Shown here: in pieces, positions 6,804 through 7,868 of the stretch
Numbering within the stretch: the stretch's first letter is position 1
How the letters are laid out: each line of letters opens with the position of its first letter
Assembly: GCA_026713405.1 (NCBI GenBank)
Contig: JAPOON010000032.1
Coordinates: 1-7,868 of the forward strand
Direction: 5' to 3'
DNA from: Gammaproteobacteria bacterium
GTDB taxonomy: Bacteria; Pseudomonadota; Gammaproteobacteria; Pseudomonadales; Azotimanducaceae_A
DNA length: 7,868 nt
The notes under the pieces: generated by a model
Databases searched by the model: none
What the model was told of the DNA's origin: nothing
What the model saw: only the letters and a program-made list of their open reading frames with translations
Translations under genes and position numbers: made by a program

Positions 6804-6903
6804 CAAAGCGGTTTCGGGAGTGGGGGATTTCTGCGACTTGTTGCGGTATCCACATTCGGCGACCATTAGGGTAACTCAATAAGCATGGGCAAGGAGGAAC
6901 GCC
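6658..6903. other. Divergent intergenic/regulatory region
   Basis: These 246 bp between the flavoprotein and SDR starts should carry both promoters. For the minus strand, TTGCAG (6801-6806) and CATTAT (6777-6782) are 18 bases apart. For the plus strand, TTGCGG (6841-6846) and CATTAG (6864-6869) are 17 apart. All are weak sigma70 matches (3-4 of 6). No clear palindromic operator and no regulator gene is visible. A minus-strand mini-ORF with a good ribosome site also lies here and is listed separately. Confidence 0.4.
6891..6897 (+). promoter_or_regulatory. Strong ribosome-binding site for the SDR, supporting a TTG start
   Basis: AAGGAGG is an exact Shine-Dalgarno core six bases before TTG at 6904. 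It is what justifies the rare TTG start of the SDR gene, since the next in-frame ATG lies well inside the Rossmann fold. Confidence 0.85.
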
Positions 6904-7767
6904 TTGAGTGAATTCGAAGGCAAAGTGGCGGTCATCACGGGCGCCGGTGGAGGCCTGGGCAAGAGTCACGCGCTGGAATTCGCCCGGCGCGGCGCCAGAG
7001 TGGTGGTCAACGACCTCGGCGGCAGCGGCGATGGCCGCGGCGCGAGCGACATGGCCGACGGAACCGTCGAGGAAATTCGCGCCTTCGGCGGCACCGCCAT
7101 CGCCAACAAGGCCAGCGTCGCCAGCCGCGAGGGCGCCCGCTCCATCGTCGACGATGCGGTAGGGGCATTCGGCACCATCGACATCCTGGTCAACAACGCT
7201 GGCATCCTCCGCGACAAGAGCTTCAAGAAGATGGACCTGGACGACTGGGACATCATCATGGACGTGCACCTCAACGGCACCGCCTACGTCACCCGCGCAG
7301 CCTGGCCCATCATGTATGAACAGAACTACGGCCGCATCGTCTTCACCAGTTCCGGTTCCGGCATCTGGGGCAACTTCGGACAGGCCAACTACGGGGCCGC
7401 CAAGACCGGCATGCTGGGCCTGATGAACGTGCTCGCCATCGAAGGCCGGGCCAGGAATATACGGGTGAACACCCTGGCGCCCGCGGCGACCACCCGGCTG
7501 ATCAACACCATTCCGGGCCGCGACGAGGACCTCGACGATCCCGAACCCCTCCGCCATCCACGCATGGTCACGCCCGCGGTGCTGTTGATGTGCAGCGAGG
7601 AAGCGCCTACCGGCAGGATCATCCAGGCGGGCAACGGAAAGTTTTCGACTGCCGCGCTGTTCAAGAATCCCGACGTCGAGTTCGGCCCCGAAATGACCTA
7701 CGAGGACCTGCTCGCACGCAAAGAGGAACTGCTCGACTTGAGCGAAGTCACCGAGGGGCGGCTGTAG
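6904..7767 (+). CDS. Short-chain dehydrogenase, HSD17B4-like (3R)-hydroxyacyl-CoA dehydrogenase type
   Basis: A 287-residue NAD-dependent SDR, expected to be cytosolic. The Rossmann motif TGAGGGLG is at residues 12-19. D37 at the end of beta-2 (VVVNDLGG) predicts NAD(H) rather than NADP(H). NNAG is at 97-100 and the catalytic S150-Y163-K167 is in SSGSGIWGNFGQANYGAAK. The NDLGG segment, NNAGILRDKSF, the TRAAWP segment and the GNFGQANY stretch closely recall the dehydrogenase domain of peroxisomal multifunctional enzyme type 2 (HSD17B4) and its bacterial stand-alone relatives. These oxidise (3R)-hydroxyacyl-CoA to 3-ketoacyl-CoA. Here the hydratase (MaoC) and SCP2 domains are absent. The start is TTG with an excellent ribosome site. 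It is transcribed divergently from the ligase/flavoprotein pair, so probably co-regulated through the shared upstream region. Oxidation of a cyclic secondary alcohol is an alternative role. It ends 5 bp before a G-rich repeat. Confidence 0.95.
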   Translation: MSEFEGKVAVITGAGGGLGKSHALEFARRGARVVVNDLGGSGDGRGASDMADGTVEEIRAFGGTAIANKASVASREGARSIVDDAVGAFGTIDILVNNAGILRDKSFKKMDLDDWDIIMDVHLNGTAYVTRAAWPIMYEQNYGRIVFTSSGSGIWGNFGQANYGAAKTGMLGLMNVLAIEGRARNIRVNTLAPAATTRLINTIPGRDEDLDDPEPLRHPRMVTPAVLLMCSEEAPTGRIIQAGNGKFSTAALFKNPDVEFGPEMTYEDLLARKEELLDLSEVTEGRL

Positions 7768-7772
7768 TTCCC

Positions 7773-7805
7773 GGGGAAATGGGGGGAAATGGGGGGAAAA
7801 TGGGG
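7773..7805 (+). repeat. Short tandem repeat of a G-run/AAAT unit
   Basis: The unit GGGG(GG)AAAT occurs three times in a row, at 7773-7780, 7781-7790 and 7791-7801 (the last with AAAAT), followed by another GGGG. The period is about 10 bp. It begins 5 bp after the SDR stop. The run feeds directly into the left arm of the inverted repeat. Confidence 0.85.
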
Positions 7806-7868
7806 TCAGGGGGAAATTGGCCGGGGGATTGACCCGCAACCCCATTTCCCCCTACCCCCATTTTCCCC
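7793..7868. repeat. Long near-perfect inverted repeat (REP-like hairpin) at the window edge
   Basis: The left arm (7793-7817) and right arm (7844-7868) pair at 23 of 25 positions. GGGGAAAATGGGG at 7793-7805 is the exact reverse complement of 7856-7868, and AGGGGGAAAT at 7808-7817 that of 7844-7853, with a 2-base mismatch between these blocks. The loop is 26 nt. It lies 25 bp after the SDR stop, so it could stall or terminate SDR transcription, or protect its 3' end, but no T-tract is seen. The G-run/TGGGGTCAG look recalls repeats associated with REP-type tyrosine transposases (RAYTs); no transposase is present. The right arm ends exactly at the window end, so the element may continue. Confidence 0.8.

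Noticed and set aside
6885..6911. Eight-codon plus-strand ORF (MGKEERLE) overlapping the SDR start
   Set aside because: It has no ribosome site of its own and consists largely of the SDR Shine-Dalgarno region read as codons; probably chance.
6757..7845. Minus-strand open frame of about 362 codons opposite the SDR
   Set aside because: The plus strand has a complete SDR with ribosome site and catalytic triad; the antisense frame shows no domain and begins inside the G-rich repeat.
1..7868. CRISPR array, tRNA/rRNA, integrase, toxin-antitoxin or phage genes
   Set aside because: Looked for on both strands; no regularly spaced direct repeats, RNA-gene motifs or mobile-element proteins were seen apart from the terminal G-rich repeat.

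Overview
This G+C-rich bacterial window, most likely from a proteobacterium (low confidence, judged from base composition, strong Shine-Dalgarno sites and gene content), holds seven protein-coding genes of an oxidative catabolic cluster. Six are on the minus strand and one is divergent on the plus strand. There is no rRNA, tRNA, CRISPR array, transposase or phage gene.

Read from right to left along the minus strand: a nitronate monooxygenase/2-nitropropane dioxygenase-family flavoprotein (start 6657) whose stop overlaps by ATGA the first possible start of an acyl-CoA ligase. A 209-bp gap follows, then a tight P450 - ferredoxin - DUF7065/DUF7064-type gene set (4-bp and 48-bp gaps). After another 125 bp comes an NAD(P)-dependent aldehyde dehydrogenase that runs off the left edge. 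A 246-bp divergent intergenic region separates the flavoprotein from a plus-strand short-chain dehydrogenase resembling the (3R)-hydroxyacyl-CoA dehydrogenase domain of peroxisomal HSD17B4. The last 100 bp form a striking G-rich tandem and inverted repeat that reaches the right edge.

Working model (inference): the P450, fed electrons by its adjacent His/Cys-motif ferredoxin, hydroxylates a hydrophobic substrate. Dehydrogenases oxidise the alcohol or aldehyde to a carboxylate, the ligase makes the CoA thioester, and the SDR and flavoprotein act on CoA-bound intermediates in a beta-oxidation-like phase. The gene types recall terpenoid and steroid degradation clusters, but the substrate cannot be read from the sequence. 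No ferredoxin reductase, thiolase, enoyl-CoA hydratase, transporter or regulator is present in the window, so the cluster is incomplete here.

The least conventional signals are the terminal G-run hairpin/repeat (7773-7868), a possible broken small gene or leader ORF in the divergent region (6654-6803), and a roughly 39-residue hydrophilic linker inside the DUF7064-type protein.
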